Assembly (NCBI RefSeq): GCF_000452705.1
Contig: NZ_CP007014.1
Span: 1,674,001 to 1,738,000, forward strand
Origin: Pseudomonas syringae CC1557
GTDB taxonomy: Bacteria > Pseudomonadota > Gammaproteobacteria > Pseudomonadales > Pseudomonadaceae
DNA length: 64,000 bases
Direction of reading: 5' to 3'
In this document: positions 54,747 through 63,165 of the stretch, piece by piece
How the letters are laid out: each line of letters starts with the position of its first letter
Numbering within the stretch: the first letter of the stretch is position 1
The notes under the pieces: model-generated
The model's database searches: none
Seen by the model: only the letters and a program-made list of their open reading frames with translations
What the model was told of the DNA's origin: nothing
Translations under genes and position numbers: made by a program

Positions 54747-55755
54747 ACGAGCCATGGTAGCCAAACTCTCGAAAGTTGAAAAAGCGGCTGGACTGTTACT
54801 TTCGCTGGGCGAAACCGATGCGGCTCAGGTGCTCCGGCACATGGGCCCCAAGGAAGTCCAGAAGGTGGGCGTGGCCATGGCTCAGATGCGCAACGTGCAT
54901 CGCGAGCAGGTCGAAGAGGTCATGAGCGAGTTTGTCGACATCGTCGGCGATCAGACCAGCCTCGGCGTCGGCTCGGATGGTTATATCCGCAAAATGCTGA
55001 CTCAGGCACTGGGTGAAGACAAGGCCAACGGCCTGATCGACCGGATTCTGCTGGGCGGCAATACCAGCGGTCTGGACAGCCTCAAATGGATGGAGCCACG
55101 TGCGGTTGCCGACGTTATCCGTTTCGAACACCCGCAGATTCAGGCGATTGTGGTGGCGTATCTGGACGCCGACCAAGCCGGTGAAGTGCTCGGGCATTTC
55201 GATCACAAGGTGCGCCTGGACATCATCCTGCGTGTCTCGTCGCTCAACACCGTGCAACCGGCGGCACTCAAAGAGCTTAACCAGATTCTCGAGAAGCAGT
55301 TCTCTGGCAACGCCAACACGTCGCGTACCACCTTGGGTGGCATCAAGCGTGCGGCCGACATCATGAACTTCCTCGACAGCTCCATCGAAGGCGCGCTCAT
55401 GGATTCGATCCGCGAGGTCGACGAAGACCTTTCGGTGCAGATCGAAGACCTCATGTTCGTCTTCAACAACCTCTCCGACGTGGACGACCGCGGTATCCAG
55501 GCGCTGTTGCGCGAAGTGTCTTCGGACGTGCTGGTGCTGGCGCTCAAAGGCTCGGACGAGGCGATCAAGGAAAAAATCTTCAAGAACATGTCCAAGCGTG
55601 CCGCCGAACTGCTGCGCGACGACCTCGAAGCCAAGGGTCCGGTGCGTGTCAGCGATGTGGAAACCGCCCAGAAAGAAATCCTCACCATCGCGCGTCGTAT
55701 GGCCGAGGCCGGCGAGATCGTACTCGGTGGCAAGGGTGGCGAGGAAATGATCTAA
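54739..55755 (+). CDS. fliG: flagellar motor switch protein FliG
   Basis: The 338-residue protein has the N-terminal FliF-binding domain (LSKVEKAAGLLLSLGE), the middle ARM domain with the EHPQ motif (IRFEHPQIQAIVVAYL), and the C-terminal charge-bearing torque helix (EDLMFVFNNLSDVDDRGIQA). It forms the rotor face that contacts the stators and FliM. The ATG at 54739 lies inside the end of fliF, indicating coupled translation. Confidence 0.97.
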   Translation: MNERAMVAKLSKVEKAAGLLLSLGETDAAQVLRHMGPKEVQKVGVAMAQMRNVHREQVEEVMSEFVDIVGDQTSLGVGSDGYIRKMLTQALGEDKANGLIDRILLGGNTSGLDSLKWMEPRAVADVIRFEHPQIQAIVVAYLDADQAGEVLGHFDHKVRLDIILRVSSLNTVQPAALKELNQILEKQFSGNANTSRTTLGGIKRAADIMNFLDSSIEGALMDSIREVDEDLSVQIEDLMFVFNNLSDVDDRGIQALLREVSSDVLVLALKGSDEAIKEKIFKNMSKRAAELLRDDLEAKGPVRVSDVETAQKEILTIARRMAEAGEIVLGGKGGEEMI

Positions 55756-55770
55756 GGATTCAGCTGACTC

Positions 55771-56589
55771 ATGTCCACTTCCAATAAAGAATTGGCCAGC
55801 GATCTGATTCGCGCCAAGGACGCCGGGACGCTCGATATCTGGGCGTTGCCCAGCTTTGATCCGCATGTGGAGCCCGAGCCTGAACCCGAGCCGGAACCTG
55901 TCGATGAACCGGCCGAGATGGAAGAGGTGCCGCTGGACGAAGTTCAGCCACTGACCCTGGAAGAACTGGAAAGCATTCGTCAGGAGGCCTGGAACGAAGG
56001 CTTCGCCACGGGTGAAAAAGAAGGCTTTCACAGCACCCAGCTCAAGGTTCGACAAGAGGCTGAAGTCGCGCTTGCCGCGAAGATCGCCAGCCTTGAGCAA
56101 CTGATGGGGCACCTGCTGGAGCCCATTGCCGAGCAGGACACTCAGATCGAAAAGGCCGTTATCCATCTGGTCGAGCACATTGCACGCAAGGTGATTCAGC
56201 GCGAGCTGGTCACCGATTCCGGGCAGATCGCCAGCGTGCTGCGCGATGCGCTGAAGCTGTTGCCGATGGGCGCGCAGAATCTGCGAATCTTCATCAATCC
56301 TCAGGACTTCCTGCTGGTCAAGGCCATGCGTGAACGTCACGAGGAGGCGTGGAAAATCGTCGAAGACGAAGACCTGTTGCCGGGCGGTTGCCGGATTGAA
56401 ACCGAGCACAGTCGTATCGACGCCAGCGTCGAAACACGCATCGCGCTGGCGATTTCCAAGATGCATGATCAGTTGCACGAGCAGGTCACTCATCCTGCGG
56501 CGGCGGACCTGAGTGTCGATCTGGAAACCTCGCCAGCCAGCGCTTCCAGTGCGGCAGAATCCGAAGCGGACACCCTCGATGCGCCTTGA
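55771..56589 (+). CDS. fliH: flagellar export ATPase regulator FliH
   Basis: The 272-residue protein has an acidic Pro/Glu-rich N-terminal segment (repeating PEPEP, residues ~30-50), a Gly-poor coiled-coil ([20 protein letters not shown]) and a C-terminal FliH domain ([36 protein letters not shown]) that binds FliI. It joins the ATPase to the export gate and C ring. Its last 11 bases overlap fliI. Confidence 0.94.
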   Translation: MSTSNKELASDLIRAKDAGTLDIWALPSFDPHVEPEPEPEPEPVDEPAEMEEVPLDEVQPLTLEELESIRQEAWNEGFATGEKEGFHSTQLKVRQEAEVALAAKIASLEQLMGHLLEPIAEQDTQIEKAVIHLVEHIARKVIQRELVTDSGQIASVLRDALKLLPMGAQNLRIFINPQDFLLVKAMRERHEEAWKIVEDEDLLPGGCRIETEHSRIDASVETRIALAISKMHDQLHEQVTHPAAADLSVDLETSPASASSAAESEADTLDAP

Positions 56590-57937
56590 TCGCACCAGCT
56601 TCGGCAAACGTCTCGGCACCTACGCCGAGTCGATAAGCCTGCCTGCCCAGCCAGTTGTGGAAGGGCGCCTGCTGCGCATGGTCGGCCTGACGCTCGAAGC
56701 CGAAGGCATGCGCGCGGCAATGGGCAGTCGCTGCATGGTTATCAACGATGACAGTCATCACCCGGTGGAAGTCGAAGCCGAAGTGATGGGTTTTTCCGGC
56801 GGCAAGGTGTTTCTGATGCCGGTTGGCAGCGTTGCCGGTATTGCGCCTGGCGCGCGGGTCGTGCCGCTGGCCGATACCGGCCGCCTGCCGATGGGCATGA
56901 GCATGCTGGGGCGCGTTCTGGACGGTGCCGGTCGGCCGCTGGACGGTCGTTCACCGATAAAGGCCGAAGACTGGGTGCCTATGGACGGCCCGACCATCAA
57001 CCCGCTCAAGCGTGACCCGATCAGCCAGCCACTGGATGTCGGCATTCGCTGCATCAACGGTTTATTGACGGTCGGCCGCGGCCAGCGTCTCGGGCTGTTC
57101 GCCGGTACGGGCGTGGGCAAGAGTGTGCTGCTCGGCATGATGACGCGCTTTACCGAGGCGGACATCATCGTCGTGGGGCTGATCGGTGAGCGGGGCCGTG
57201 AGGTTAAAGAATTCATCGAGCATATTCTCGGTGAAGAGGGCCTCAAACGTTCGGTGGTGGTCGCCTCGCCAGCCGATGACGCGCCGCTGATGCGTTTGCG
57301 CGCGGCGATGTATTGCACACGCATCGCCGAGTATTTTCGCGACAAGGGCAAGAATGTCCTGTTACTGATGGATTCGCTGACCCGTTTCGCCCAGGCCCAG
57401 CGGGAAATCGCACTGGCCATCGGTGAACCGCCCGCCACCAAGGGCTATCCGCCGTCAGTGTTCGCACGCCTGCCAAAGCTGGTCGAGCGCGCTGGTAATG
57501 CGGAAAAGGGCGGTGGTTCGATCACCGCGTTTTACACGGTGCTCTCGGAAGGCGATGACCAGCAGGATCCGATTGCCGACTCCGCACGGGGCGTGCTTGA
57601 CGGCCATATCGTGCTGTCCCGGCGTCTGGCCGAAGAGGGGCATTACCCGGCCATCGATATCGAAGCGTCCATCAGTCGGGTCATGCCCGCCGTGGTCAGC
57701 CCCGAGCACATGGCCCGGGCGCAACATTTCAAGCAGTTGTGGTCGCGTTATCAGCAGACCCGCGACCTGATCAGCGTTGGTGCCTACGTGGCTGGTGGCG
57801 ACCGCGAAACCGACATGGCGATCGCGCTGCACCCGGTACTGGTGCGCTACCAGCGTCAGGCCCTGCGCGAGAACGAAAGCATGCAGGGCAGTAGCGAAGC
57901 GCTGGCATCGATATTCGCCCCGGCACCTGGCGGCTGA
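56579..57937 (+). CDS. fliI: flagellum-specific ATP synthase / export ATPase FliI
   Basis: The ATG at 56579 gives 452 residues ([20 protein letters not shown]) and overlaps the fliH stop; an earlier ATG at 56513 lies well inside fliH. The F1-like ATPase core has Walker [16 protein letters not shown], the Walker B region [20 protein letters not shown] and the signature [20 protein letters not shown]. FliI hydrolyses ATP to help unfold and load export substrates. It is followed by fliJ after 6 bases. Confidence 0.96.
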   Translation: MRLDRTSFGKRLGTYAESISLPAQPVVEGRLLRMVGLTLEAEGMRAAMGSRCMVINDDSHHPVEVEAEVMGFSGGKVFLMPVGSVAGIAPGARVVPLADTGRLPMGMSMLGRVLDGAGRPLDGRSPIKAEDWVPMDGPTINPLKRDPISQPLDVGIRCINGLLTVGRGQRLGLFAGTGVGKSVLLGMMTRFTEADIIVVGLIGERGREVKEFIEHILGEEGLKRSVVVASPADDAPLMRLRAAMYCTRIAEYFRDKGKNVLLLMDSLTRFAQAQREIALAIGEPPATKGYPPSVFARLPKLVERAGNAEKGGGSITAFYTVLSEGDDQQDPIADSARGVLDGHIVLSRRLAEEGHYPAIDIEASISRVMPAVVSPEHMARAQHFKQLWSRYQQTRDLISVGAYVAGGDRETDMAIALHPVLVRYQRQALRENESMQGSSEALASIFAPAPGG

Positions 57938-57943
57938 TAGGCC

Positions 57944-58393
57944 ATGGCCCAGAGTCGAGCGGCGCGTCTGGCGCCAGTGGTCGAAATGGCTGAAGCGGCC
58001 GAGCGAACGGCGGCTCAGCGGCTCGGGCATTTTCAGGGGCAGGTCAACCTGGCCAACAACAAACTTCAGGAACTCGACCAGTTTCGCCAGGATTATCAAC
58101 AGCAATGGTTGCAGCGCGGCAGCGCCGGGGTGTCCGGGCAATGGCTGCTGGGCTATCAGCGCTTTCTCAGCCAGCTCGACGTCGCGGTTGCCCAGCAATA
58201 CAAAAGCCTCGAATGGCACACGGCCAATCTTGATAGGGCCCGCATCGCCTGGCAGGACTGCTACGCAAGGGTCGAAGGCCTGCGCAAACTGGTGCAGCGC
58301 TACATGGACGAAGCACGCAAGCTTGAGGACAAACGAGAGCAGAAGCTGCTGGATGAGTTATCGCAGCGTCTGCCACGGCATAACCCATTCTGA
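57944..58393 (+). CDS. fliJ: flagellar export chaperone-escort FliJ
   Basis: The 149-residue protein is one long antiparallel coiled-coil (EMAEAAERTAAQRLGHFQGQ, RKLVQRYMDEARKLEDKREQ). FliJ sits in the FliI ring like the gamma subunit of F1 and passes chaperones to FlhA. It is the last of the fliEFGHIJ block, 83 bases before the hsbA start. Confidence 0.94.
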   Translation: MAQSRAARLAPVVEMAEAAERTAAQRLGHFQGQVNLANNKLQELDQFRQDYQQQWLQRGSAGVSGQWLLGYQRFLSQLDVAVAQQYKSLEWHTANLDRARIAWQDCYARVEGLRKLVQRYMDEARKLEDKREQKLLDELSQRLPRHNPF

Positions 58394-58476
58394 CTTTTGA
58401 CTGAATGAGATCCCGGCGATCTCTCGGTCTGGTCTACGCTCACACTGTCTCGGTGATGAACCACCTCGGAGCTTCC

Positions 58477-58779
58477 ATGATAATCACTTCCGAACTGTCG
58501 GCAGATGGTCGACAACTGACCCTTTTCGTCGAGGGACGCTTTGATTTTGATGCTCACCAGGGCTTTCGCGCGGCCTATGAGGAGTATCCGCAGGATCTGG
58601 ATTACGTCGTCGACCTGCGCGGTACCCATTATCTGGACAGCTCTGCATTGGGCATGTTGTTGCTGCTGCGCGATCATGCTGGCGGTGATAAATCAAAGGT
58701 ACGTTTGATCAACTGCACGTCCGATGTTCGTACGATCCTCACGATCTCCAATTTCTCGCAGCTGTTTCAACTGAGCTGA
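58477..58779 (+). CDS. hsbA: anti-anti-sigma factor HsbA (STAS domain)
   Basis: The ATG at 58477 follows GGAGC and gives 100 residues of a single STAS domain (ELSADGRQLTLFVEGRFDFD). The phosphorylatable serine is in the loop HYLDSSALGML (S55/S56). In P. aeruginosa HsbA switches partners between FlgM and the diguanylate cyclase HsbD and is dephosphorylated by HsbR, linking swarming and biofilm. It is followed 4 bases later by hsbR. The order fliJ-hsbA-hsbR-hptB-fliK differs from P. aeruginosa, where the cassette follows cheR. Confidence 0.9.
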   Translation: MIITSELSADGRQLTLFVEGRFDFDAHQGFRAAYEEYPQDLDYVVDLRGTHYLDSSALGMLLLLRDHAGGDKSKVRLINCTSDVRTILTISNFSQLFQLS

Positions 58780-58783
58780 CGTT

Positions 58784-60490
58784 TTGCAGTCGCCTGCGAA
58801 GAAGCTGTGCATCCTGATCGCTGATGACAGCGCCAGCGACCGTCTGCTGTTGTCGACCATTGTTGCCCGTCAGGGTCACCGGGTGCTGAGCGCTGGGAAT
58901 GGCGTCGAAGCCGTGGCGATCTTCACCTCTGAACGACCGCAGTTGATCCTGATGGACGCCATGATGCCGGGCATGGACGGTTTCGAGGCGGCGCGGCGCA
59001 TCAAGGCAATGACCGGCGAGTCGCTGGTGCCGATCATTTTTCTGACCTCGCTCACCGAAGGCGAAGCGCTGGCGCGTTGCCTGGATGCCGGTGGCGACGA
59101 CTTCATGTCCAAGCCTTACAACCCGCTGGTGCTGGCTGCCAAGATCAACGCGATGAACCGGCTGCGTGTGCTGCACGAAACCGTCCGCGAGCAGCGCGAC
59201 CAGATTTCCAGGCACCATGACTATCTGCTCAACGAGCAGCGCGTTGCCAAGGCGGTGTTTGACCAGGTCGCGCATGCCGGCTGCCTCGGGGCGAGCAATA
59301 TCCGTTACCTGCAATCCCCCTATGCGCTGTTCAACGGTGACCTGATGCTGGCGGCTTATACCCCGGCCGGGCACATGCAGGTGCTGCTCGGGGACTTTAC
59401 CGGCCATGGTTTGCCGGCCGCCGTGGGGGCAATGCCGCTGGCTGAAGTGTTTTATGGCATGACCGCCAAAGGTTACGGTCTGGTGGAAATCGTTCGGGAA
59501 ATGAATGCCAAGCTCAAACGCATTCTGCCGATCGACATGTTCTGTTGCGCGACGCTACTGTGCGTCAACCTCCAGCAGCGCCAGGTCGAAGTCTGGAGCG
59601 GCGGCCTGCCGGACGGCTATCTGCTGCGTGGCACGGGGGGCGAACATGTGCCGCTGGCCTCGCGCCATCTGCCACTGGGCGTGTTGAGTGTCGATGCCTT
59701 CGATACCCGCACCGAGGTGTACCCGCTGGCGCCGGGAGACCGGATTTTTCTGTTGTCCGACGGTGTGCTCGACACCTGCGACAGTAAAGACGAACTGTTC
59801 GGCGCACAGCGATTGCGTCATGTCCTGTCAGCCAATCGCGAGCCGCAGTTGCTGATTCAGGAAATCCTCCAGGCGCTCAACGATTTTGGCGGCAAGGCGC
59901 GTGACGACGTCAGTCTGCTGGAAATCAGCGCGGTGGAAGAGCCGCCCGGAAGCCCGCAGGTCGTGACCTATTCGGACAGTGGCGCTTCCAGCCCGCTGGA
60001 CTGGTCGGCCAGTTTCGAATTTCGTGCGTCTACCCTTAAACGCTTCAATCCGCTGCCTTATATTCTGCAACTGTTGCTGGAAGTACACGGTTTGCGCAAT
60101 CAGGGCGCGGCGTTGCATATAGTGCTGGGCGAGCTGTACAGCAATGCGCTGGAGCATGGTGTGCTAGGGTTGGACTCGACACTCAAGCATGATGCGCCAG
60201 GCTTTGCGCGCTATTACCAGCAGCGGGCCGAACGTCTGAGTGCCCTGGAAGCTGGTTTCATCCGCATGAGCCTGCAGATCGAACCGGTAGGGCAGGGCGG
60301 GCGTCTGACCTTGAGTGTCGAGGACAGCGGTAATGGATTCAATGCGCAGCAGGCCAAAATGCAAACGCCTGCAGGCGGCGATCTTTACGGTCGCGGGCTA
60401 CAGTTGGTGTGTGAATTGAGCCATGAGGCTCGATGGTCCACGGATGGCAGGACCGCCTGCGTGGAATTTTTATGGGCGGGAGTGGCATAA
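58784..60490 (+). CDS. hsbR: response regulator phosphatase/kinase HsbR
   Basis: The TTG start at 58784, four bases after hsbA, gives 568 residues. The receiver domain (~7-130) has Asp in ILMDAMMPGMDG and Lys in MSKPY. The SpoIIE-type PP2C phosphatase domain (~190-385) has metal-binding DFTGHGLPAA, SDGVLD and RDDVSLLE. A C-terminal HATPase-like anti-sigma kinase domain (~425-568) has ELYSNALEHG and DSGNGF. The protein is phosphorylated by HptB and controls the phosphorylation state of HsbA. All three domains look intact. Confidence 0.9.
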   Translation: MQSPAKKLCILIADDSASDRLLLSTIVARQGHRVLSAGNGVEAVAIFTSERPQLILMDAMMPGMDGFEAARRIKAMTGESLVPIIFLTSLTEGEALARCLDAGGDDFMSKPYNPLVLAAKINAMNRLRVLHETVREQRDQISRHHDYLLNEQRVAKAVFDQVAHAGCLGASNIRYLQSPYALFNGDLMLAAYTPAGHMQVLLGDFTGHGLPAAVGAMPLAEVFYGMTAKGYGLVEIVREMNAKLKRILPIDMFCCATLLCVNLQQRQVEVWSGGLPDGYLLRGTGGEHVPLASRHLPLGVLSVDAFDTRTEVYPLAPGDRIFLLSDGVLDTCDSKDELFGAQRLRHVLSANREPQLLIQEILQALNDFGGKARDDVSLLEISAVEEPPGSPQVVTYSDSGASSPLDWSASFEFRASTLKRFNPLPYILQLLLEVHGLRNQGAALHIVLGELYSNALEHGVLGLDSTLKHDAPGFARYYQQRAERLSALEAGFIRMSLQIEPVGQGGRLTLSVEDSGNGFNAQQAKMQTPAGGDLYGRGLQLVCELSHEARWSTDGRTACVEFLWAGVA

Positions 60491-60587
60491 TCCGCGCTGG
60501 TGGCTGCTTGTGTTTCATCGCGGACCGGCAAAACGGTTCGTGCCTGAACCCCTACAGCCCCTCAAATCTTGATCAAGGAGCGAGCAA

Positions 60588-60944
60588 GTGTCGATTCATC
60601 TGGATTACAGCGTGTTGAACGCATTGCAGGAAGTCATGGAGGATGAATATCCGACTTTGCTGGATGTGTTCCTGAAGGATTCCGAGCAGCGGGTTGAGCA
60701 ATTGCGCTTGGCGGTTGAAACCCGCGACCTGGATTTACAGGAGCTGAGCCTCAACGCGCACAGCTTCAAGGGCAGCAGTAGCAATATGGGCGCCTTGCGC
60801 CTTTCGGACCTGTGCCGAGAGCTTGAGGATCTGGCTCGTCAGCAAAAACGCTCCGGTCTGGCAGAGCTGGTTGGCAAGATAGACAGTGAATACCTGACCA
60901 TCCGCGGGCTGTTCAATGCGGAGCGGCAGTTTTTCGTCAGTTGA
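60588..60944 (+). CDS. hptB: histidine phosphotransfer protein HptB
   Basis: The GTG start at 60588 follows AAGGAG and gives 118 residues. The single Hpt domain carries the phosphorylatable His58 in NAHSFKGSSSNMGA. In P. aeruginosa HptB takes phosphate from several hybrid kinases, including RetS-linked ones, and passes it to HsbR. Here it follows hsbR after 97 bases. There is no sensor kinase nearby, so its input is encoded elsewhere. Confidence 0.9.
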   Translation: MSIHLDYSVLNALQEVMEDEYPTLLDVFLKDSEQRVEQLRLAVETRDLDLQELSLNAHSFKGSSSNMGALRLSDLCRELEDLARQQKRSGLAELVGKIDSEYLTIRGLFNAERQFFVS

Positions 60945-60981
60945 CGGTCATTTCAAGTATGGATGAGTGCGTTATCGGAGT

Positions 60982-60997
60982 TGGCCTGCATTTTGCT
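60982..60997 (+). promoter_or_regulatory. probable RpoN promoter of fliK
   Basis: The element TGGCCTGCATTTTGCT has GG and GC 10 bases apart and TTGCT at -12, with mismatches in the centre. It is 38 bases before the fliK ATG. Confidence 0.7.
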
Positions 60998-61034
60998 GGT
61001 ACTGAGATAACCAGCTGCTCATGCGGAGACCGAA

Positions 61035-62465
61035 ATGCCCCTTGCCCCCAACGCCCTTCTACAGGCCACCACCGCTGCGACCTCCCGGTCCGGTGTGGCG
61101 AACAACTCGGTCAAGTCTGCCGACAGCAGCAAGGACGGGGCTTCCAGCTTTTCCAACGTCTATGCAAAGCAGGCCAGGGACACTGTTCCGGCGCGCGATG
61201 ATGCGCCGGTCAAACCCGGCCGCGAGAAGGCTGCGCCCGACAAGGACAAGGTTGCCGCTGGCAAGGACAAACCGGTAAACGATCAAACGAATGCCGCTGA
61301 CAAGTCGACTGTTGCCGATAGCAAGTCGACTGTTGCCGATAGCGGCAATGGTTTGCCTGCCAAGTCTGCTGTTGCCGACGATGACGCAGCCAACGCAGAT
61401 TCCACGCAGGACGACGCGAAGGCAGCTGCCGATGCGGCGCTGGCCGATGCCCCTGCGGTGGTTGATCCCGCACTCGATCCAGCCCTTCAGGCAATGACTG
61501 TGCAGGCTCCCGTTGCGCCAACCGTCAAAACGCAGGGTGCGGAAACCAAGGTTTCGCCTGCGGTTGTGGCGCTTGCCACAACGGCTGCCACGCCAGCCGC
61601 CCCCGTCGTCGCCGAAGCGGCTTTCAACCCCGACGCTGATCCTCTGGCGGGTCTGGATGCGGTGCAACTGGCGCTGGAAAATGCCACTGCCAAGACTCAG
61701 CTGGCTGCGCAGAACGCCCAGGCTGCCAGCAAAGCGACGCCGTCGAACGCAGAGGCTGATCCGACACAGAATTTAGTCAATAACCTGTCGGCCTTGAGCG
61801 AGCAGCTTCCCTCGGACGGCAGCAGCACCGAAAGCAGCGACAAGTCCTTCAGCGGGTTGATCGGTGAAGGCCTCAAAGAAGTCAAAAGCGCTACGGGTGA
61901 TACCCGTGTCGATAACTTCGCCGATCGTCTCGCGGCATTGAGCCAAGCAGCGCAACCGGCCCGTGTGGCAGCAGCACCCGCGGCTGGGCCGCTGATGAAT
62001 CAGCCCTTGGCAATGCATCAAAGCGGCTGGACCGAAGGCATCGTCGACCGCGTGATGTACCTGTCGAGCCAGAACCTCAAGAGCGCCGACATCAAGCTGG
62101 AGCCCGCTGAACTCGGGCGTCTGGACATCCGCATCAACATGGCACCGGATCAGCAGACTCAGGTGACCTTCATGAGCGCCCACCTGGGCGTGCGCGATGC
62201 GCTGGAAAACCAGATGTCGAAACTGCGCGAGTCGTTCGTTCAGCAAGGCCTCGGCCAGGTGGACGTCAACGTATCCGATCAATCGCAACAACAGGCCCAG
62301 CAGCAGGCCCAGGAACAAGCCAGTCGTGCGCAGCGCAGCGGCCGTGGCAACGGCATGGGTTCCAGTGACACGTCCGATGAGGTCGCAGGCATCGATGCTG
62401 CGATTCCCGTCAGCCAGCCGGCCGCACGCGTGATTGGCACCAGCGAGATCGATTATTACGCGTGA
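61035..62465 (+). CDS. fliK: flagellar hook-length control protein FliK
   Basis: The 476-residue protein has a long disordered N-terminal ruler region rich in Ala, Asp, Lys and Ser (residues 1-~330). This region includes a 21-bp exact tandem repeat (61302-61343, repeating KSTVADS) and a diverged third copy. The C-terminal Flg_hook domain (~345-430) has LKSADIKLEPAELGRLDIRI, QTQVTFMSAHLGVRDALENQ and MSKLRESFVQQGL. FliK is exported, measures hook length and switches export from hook to filament substrates through FlhB. A Gln-rich section (QQQAQQQAQEQA) precedes the tail. Confidence 0.94.
   Translation: MPLAPNALLQATTAATSRSGVANNSVKSADSSKDGASSFSNVYAKQARDTVPARDDAPVKPGREKAAPDKDKVAAGKDKPVNDQTNAADKSTVADSKSTVADSGNGLPAKSAVADDDAANADSTQDDAKAAADAALADAPAVVDPALDPALQAMTVQAPVAPTVKTQGAETKVSPAVVALATTAATPAAPVVAEAAFNPDADPLAGLDAVQLALENATAKTQLAAQNAQAASKATPSNAEADPTQNLVNNLSALSEQLPSDGSSTESSDKSFSGLIGEGLKEVKSATGDTRVDNFADRLAALSQAAQPARVAAAPAAGPLMNQPLAMHQSGWTEGIVDRVMYLSSQNLKSADIKLEPAELGRLDIRINMAPDQQTQVTFMSAHLGVRDALENQMSKLRESFVQQGLGQVDVNVSDQSQQQAQQQAQEQASRAQRSGRGNGMGSSDTSDEVAGIDAAIPVSQPAARVIGTSEIDYYA
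61302..61343 (+). repeat. 21-bp tandem repeat in fliK
   Basis: Two exact copies of a 21-bp unit (in-frame KSTVADS) lie side by side, with a similar sequence (KSAVADD) near 61367. The repeats sit in the ruler region, where copy number can change length without breaking the frame. Confidence 0.85.
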
Positions 62466-62649
62466 GCCTGTTTTTGATGCTGATTCTCGTGCCGACAGGG
62501 CGCATTGGCGCGAGAGTCATGACGCCTGCGCGGCCGCGCGCGTCGCCAGTTGTGTCCAATAACATCCCTTCCCGTACAACTCTGGCATAACACTTGCTCA
62601 GCCTCTGTCACGTATTGAAGAAACTCTTGAATAGTGACGGATTATTGGC
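62466..62649 (+). other. fliL leader region
   Basis: This 184-base gap contains the RpoN element at 62583 and a GC-rich stretch with GCGCGGCCGCGCGCG (about 62529-62543). No clear terminator for fliK was seen. Confidence 0.45.
62583..62598 (+). promoter_or_regulatory. RpoN promoter of the fliL operon
   Basis: The element TGGCATAACACTTGCT matches TGGCAC-N5-TTGCT with one change and GG-N10-GC spacing, 52 bases before fliL. Confidence 0.9.
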
Positions 62650-63156
62650 ATGGCGCAGAGCGAAGACGTTAAAGAACCCGCACCCAAAGGCAAAGGTAAA
62701 CTCAAGCTCATCATGATCGCCGTTGTGGCGCTGTTGCTGGCGGTGGGTTTGTCGGTGGGTGCTACCTGGTTCCTCATGCACAAGAGCGAAAGCAAGGTAG
62801 ATCCGGCCGCAGCCGCAGCGGCGGCCAACGTCAAGCCGGTGGCGGTCTATGAGCCGATGACACCAGCGTTTGTGGTCAACTTCAACGCCAATGGCCGTCA
62901 GCGTTACATGCAGGTCAGTATCACCATGCTCGGGCGCAATGCGGCGGACATGGAGGCGCTGAAAGTACATATGCCACTGATTCGCAACAATCTGGTCATG
63001 CTTTTCGCGGGGATTCCATTCGAATCGCTGGCTTCGCCGATCGGCCAGGAAATGCTGCGTCAGAAAGCGACCGCAAGCATTCAGGAAGTCGCACAGAAAG
63101 AACTCGGCAAGACTGTAATCGAACAGTTGCTCTTCACTAATTTCGTATTGCAGTAG
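62650..63156 (+). CDS. fliL: flagellar stator-associated protein FliL
   Basis: The 168-residue protein has a short basic cytoplasmic N-terminus, a transmembrane helix at ~20-43 (LKLIMIAVVALLLAVGLSVG) and a periplasmic stomatin-like FliL domain (TPAFVVNFNANGRQRYMQVS to LGKTVIEQLLFTNFVLQ). FliL surrounds or supports the stator units. It is followed by fliM after 9 bases. Confidence 0.95.
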   Translation: MAQSEDVKEPAPKGKGKLKLIMIAVVALLLAVGLSVGATWFLMHKSESKVDPAAAAAAANVKPVAVYEPMTPAFVVNFNANGRQRYMQVSITMLGRNAADMEALKVHMPLIRNNLVMLFAGIPFESLASPIGQEMLRQKATASIQEVAQKELGKTVIEQLLFTNFVLQ

Positions 63157-63165
63157 GATTTTCAC

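Noticed and set aside
54796..56619. 607-codon open frame on the minus strand across fliG-fliH
   Set aside because: It lies wholly antisense to fliG and fliH, whose families are certain. Long antisense frames are expected in GC-rich Pseudomonas genes, and the translation (His/Arg/Gln-rich) matches no family.
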